Source: Vitis vinifera (taxonomy: Eukaryota > Streptophyta > Magnoliopsida > Vitales > Vitaceae). From it: a stretch of DNA of 64,000 bases. A program made the translations under genes and the position numbers. Location of the stretch: positions 3,372,001 through 3,436,000 of the forward strand of contig NC_081813.1 in NCBI RefSeq assembly GCF_030704535.1. The letters run 5' to 3'. Shown here in pieces: positions 60,760-64,000 of the stretch; position 1 is the stretch's first letter; each line of letters begins with the position of its first letter. Under the pieces are notes generated by a model. It was not told where the DNA came from. It saw only the letters and a list, made by a program, of their open reading frames with translations, and ran no database searches.

Positions 60760-61911
60760 ATATTATATTATATCATATGATAGGAGGTTATTGATTTTAC
60801 AAGGTGGGTTGAGTGTTTGTGGTTTGATTATTTCATTTTGACTCATGATGTGGCCTAATTATTTCTTCATATGGAGCACGTTAATTTTGCCTTTTTAGGG
60901 TATCTTTGATAATGGTTTTTTGTTGTAAGTTCTAACCCAATTAATGGTTGTTTGACTAAATGTAATGTGGGGAAAGTTTGATGAAATAATTTGGTAAATT
61001 ACCTTAACAAACTCATTTGCTAAAAGTAAAAGAAGAAAAGATTAATGTTTGGTTTGTATGCACTTTTTAAAAATAAAAATAAAAATAAAAAATGCCTATA
61101 GGTTTTATATAAAAATAAAAAATTTAATATAAAAATTATAAACTTACTTTATATGCTATTTTTTTTTAATATTTCAAAATTTTTAATAGTTTTAAGATCA
61201 TTATTTTTTTATATAAATTTTTAAATGTTTTTGAGTTTTATATGTAACTTTTTTTTTTTAAAAAAACAGTTTTTATATTTTATATATAAGTTATTAAGTG
61301 TATCTAAACTAACATTATACAATGGATTTTAAGGTATGTTTTTTTGACCGAATAAAAAATGTTAAATATTTTTTAAATTTTTTCTATTTAAGTTAAAAAT
61401 AATATTAATTAACATACTTAAAGTGAAATTGTTATTAATAAATTCAGTTTAATTATATTGATTGATATCAATGAATTATTTTTATTTGAATAGAAAAATC
61501 CAACTATTTTAACTTTTTTTTTATTCAGTTAAAAAACAAATATCATTTTAAAGTCTAAATTAAATTATCTTATTAGATAAAATATTTTTTATTTATTTTT
61601 TTCTTTTATCAAGCCAAATGCACAAATTAATTGCCGATAACTAAGAAAGACAATTGAAATATATAGTGACTTCCCCAAAAAAGTTTGCTTGGAAAATAAA
61701 ATCCTAAAACTAACTATTTAGGAAATAATTGTAATAAAATTGAGCTATTTTAGAAAATAATCAAAACATGAATATTGGGTCTTTTTTTGGGTGGGGAGGT
61801 TTGGCAAATATTGGGAAAAAATAAAAGGAAAGAAACCCATACATATGCTTTTTCATGTGGGAAAGGGAACCATGCCCTCTCATATTCTCTTTACCTATAA
61901 TAAAATATCAT
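59642..61911. other. 3' flank of the GATA gene, then intergenic DNA
   Basis: The first few hundred bases, with poly(A) runs at about 59734 and 59893, are likely to include the GATA 3' untranslated region. A long TA microsatellite occupies about 60705-60751. The rest is AT-rich without a recognisable gene. Confidence 0.5.
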
Positions 61912-62105
61912 ACTATATAGTATGTTGAAGCAATGTCACCCTACCATCCCAAAAAAACCCACAAATATTTATTATATTATATAGAATTATGAAGCAATGC
62001 CACCCCTACCATCCCAAAAAAACCCACAAATATTTATTATATTCTATAGTATTATGAAGCATTTCCACCCCTACCATCCCCAAATAAAACCACAAATATT
62101 TTTAT
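61912..62105 (+). repeat. 64-65-bp tandem repeat, three copies
   Basis: Copies are anchored by 'gaagca(a/t)' at 61927, 61991 and 62056. Each continues with 'ccaccc(c)taccatccc', then 'aaa', then 'acaaatatt'. The repeat is AT-rich and non-coding. Confidence 0.85.
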
Positions 62106-62224
62106 AGAAGTACACATGAAGGTACATTGTATATGTACATGGGCAGTGCCCACATTGTCACTATGTGGAAAGGGGCATTGGCCTAATTGTATTTTTTGTG
62201 ACATGTGATATCGAGGACTCTAGA

Positions 62225-62289
62225 CATGCATGTGGCTGATGATGAGGAGCCCTTAAGCACATGCCCCTTCATCAGTTAGCATGCCTGCA
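62225..62289. other. imperfect hairpin
   Basis: The left arm (62228-62250, with 'gcatg' and 'ctgatga' blocks) pairs with the right arm (62263-62285) with a small internal loop and a bulge. The terminal loop is about 12 bases. It could form in RNA but matches no microRNA I recognise. Confidence 0.35.
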
Positions 62290-62309
62290 ACCCTCTTCTT
62301 CTATGCAGA

Positions 62310-62343
<34 letters not shown>

Positions 62344-62812
62344 AAGTCTGAGCATGGCTTTGGTGTCTATTGTCTAGGGATCTTTCCATGTTATTTGGTG
62401 AGACGATGCAATAATTCTTGTCCCCTCCCACCAGCCCAAATGCCTTTAGTGAAAATGACTCTTGGGTGTAATTTTTTTTTCTTTTTTTGATAAACCCAAG
62501 TCAATTTTGCCTAATTTGATGTTGAAATTGCGGCTTATGATTAAGGAAATTTGAATTTTGGTTCAAATTTGAATTGGGTTTGGAGGCATTTTTTTTTTGT
62601 TTGTGGAGGGAAGTCGCTATCGGTAGGTGATGGTCCATAAAGCTAGTAAATTGCTTGGTTCCATGGAAAAGTTGGGTGGTGGTTTTCTTTCATGTAGTGT
62701 GATATGGCTCCAACCTATTTTACCAATACATAAGAAAATGCCACTCAAAGTAATTAAGAGTTTGCCCATGGGCTTGTTAGGGTTTAAGAGCCTTATTAAT
62801 TAATTAAATTCA

Positions 62813-62845
<33 letters not shown>

Positions 62846-64000
62846 AATCACTTTTAGCTTAAACATTTAGTAAATTGAATTATTAAATTATTATCAATTT
62901 TTGTAGTGTAGTGATTTGGAATCAATTTCTTTTATTTTGATACAAAAAATTCAACTTTTCATTAAATAAATCATTTTATTTTTTAAAAACCGTTTTTAAT
63001 ATTTTTATTTAAATCTTTGAAAAAAAACAAAATTTTTAGTTGAATCATTCAAAGTATAACGAGATTGCTGAAGTTATAAAAATATTAGTTTTTAAATATT
63101 CATTTATTAGGATGTTGAATAATTGATAATTGATTTCATATGTCACAATTTTTGTTCCAAAAAATCAAATTATTGGTGAAAAAGAGATAATGTAATTTAA
63201 TGCAATATTATTATGTATAATAAAATCTAATAAAATATTTAATAGCTAGCTGTAAAATTATTTCATATTTTTAATATATGTAACATAACTAATAATCTAA
63301 TTTAATATAAAACATTTAATAATATAATATAATTATTATTTATTATATACAATATTAAATATTTTTGTTTCTAATATTATTAATATAGAAAGAAGTTAGC
63401 ATTTGGAAAATATTATTGAAGTAAATAATTTATTTCTTTAAAACTTATTTTTGAAAAACTACTTAAAGCTTGTTTGATAATTATTTTCAAGGACAAGATT
63501 TGTTTTTATAAAAAAAAAAAAAAAAAAACATTTTTGATAACATTGGTGTTTTTAGATAATATCTTTTAATTGTTTTTAATCATTTTTTCAAGACTGTCTT
63601 TAAAAAATAATTATACTAACATATAGAATGATTAAAAATAAAACATTAAACATGAAATTTATTTCTAAAACATATTTAAAAAAATATTAAGATCATGTTA
63701 AAAATATTTCAGGTTTCAAATATTAGAAAACAATTCTCAAATACTATTTTTAAAAATTGTTTTCAAAATTAATTACTAAACAAACCCTTATTAGTTGAAA
63801 AAGATTTTCTCACTTTTACTTTACCAAATATATAAATATAAAAATTAACAAAAAAAGGATTTCTCAAGATTGAGTTTGTGTAGAAGTGATCATCATCAAA
63901 TCTTGTAATGTATAATGCTTTTGTTAGTAACATTTTCGACGTAAACGTTTCTAAAGAGAATTACTTAATATTTAAACATGATCTTAAGAAAATATTTTGA
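62290..64000. other. intergenic with TA and TTA microsatellites
   Basis: A TA repeat lies at about 62311-62341 and a TTA repeat at about 62814-62844. A poly(A) run lies near 63510-63528. The remainder is AT-rich and I see no gene. Confidence 0.5.

Noticed and set aside
1-64000. Search for CRISPR arrays, operons, phage or viral genes, or a novel multi-gene system
   Set aside because: This is plant nuclear DNA with spliced, individually controlled genes. No regular spacer-repeat arrays and no viral or bacterial gene clusters are visible. The tandem repeats found have no spacers of uniform unique sequence.

Overview
The window is nuclear DNA from a flowering plant. It is AT-rich with long intergenic stretches, genes carry spliceosomal introns, and every recognisable protein belongs to a plant family (HD-ZIP III, GATA subfamily A, DUF1677, DUF761). 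The HD-ZIP III protein resembles those of woody eudicots. Grapevine (Vitis) is my best guess, but that is an impression from sequence style and not a demonstrated identity.

Layout: 0.98-2.2 kb holds one nearly intact tRNA-Lys(CUU) and a tandem array of decayed tRNA-Lys copies. 4.8-10 kb is a diverged, apparently non-coding duplication. 12.5-13.1 kb is a DUF761 gene (minus strand) with G-boxes upstream. 16.4-17.3 kb is a small gene for a single-pass membrane protein of unknown function, with an intron in its 5' leader. 19.5-20.5 kb looks like a degraded solo LTR. 24.0-33.9 kb is a DUF1677 cluster: one intronless gene followed by two head-to-tail segments of 4.3 and 4.8 kb. Each segment carries a nearly identical DUF1677 gene whose start codon stands alone on its own exon, and each also carries a decayed second copy of that gene's promoter, first exon and intron. 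34.2-43.5 kb (minus strand) is a complete 18-exon HD-ZIP III gene of the ATHB-15/CORONA type (838 codons), with the miR165/166 target site split across an exon junction and one GC-AG intron. 50.0-50.5 kb is a hAT-type MITE with perfect 8-bp target-site duplications. 58.4-59.6 kb is a two-exon GATA factor of the GATA9/12 type, with a dense G-box cluster about 1.7-1.9 kb upstream.

The genes do not form a pathway. This is a typical plant gene neighbourhood of unrelated, singly regulated genes, and the HD-ZIP III and GATA genes are the developmental regulators. The local novelty lies in the DUF1677 tandem duplication, the tRNA-Lys array and the diverged 5/9-kb duplication. I found no CRISPR, operon, viral gene or other exotic system.
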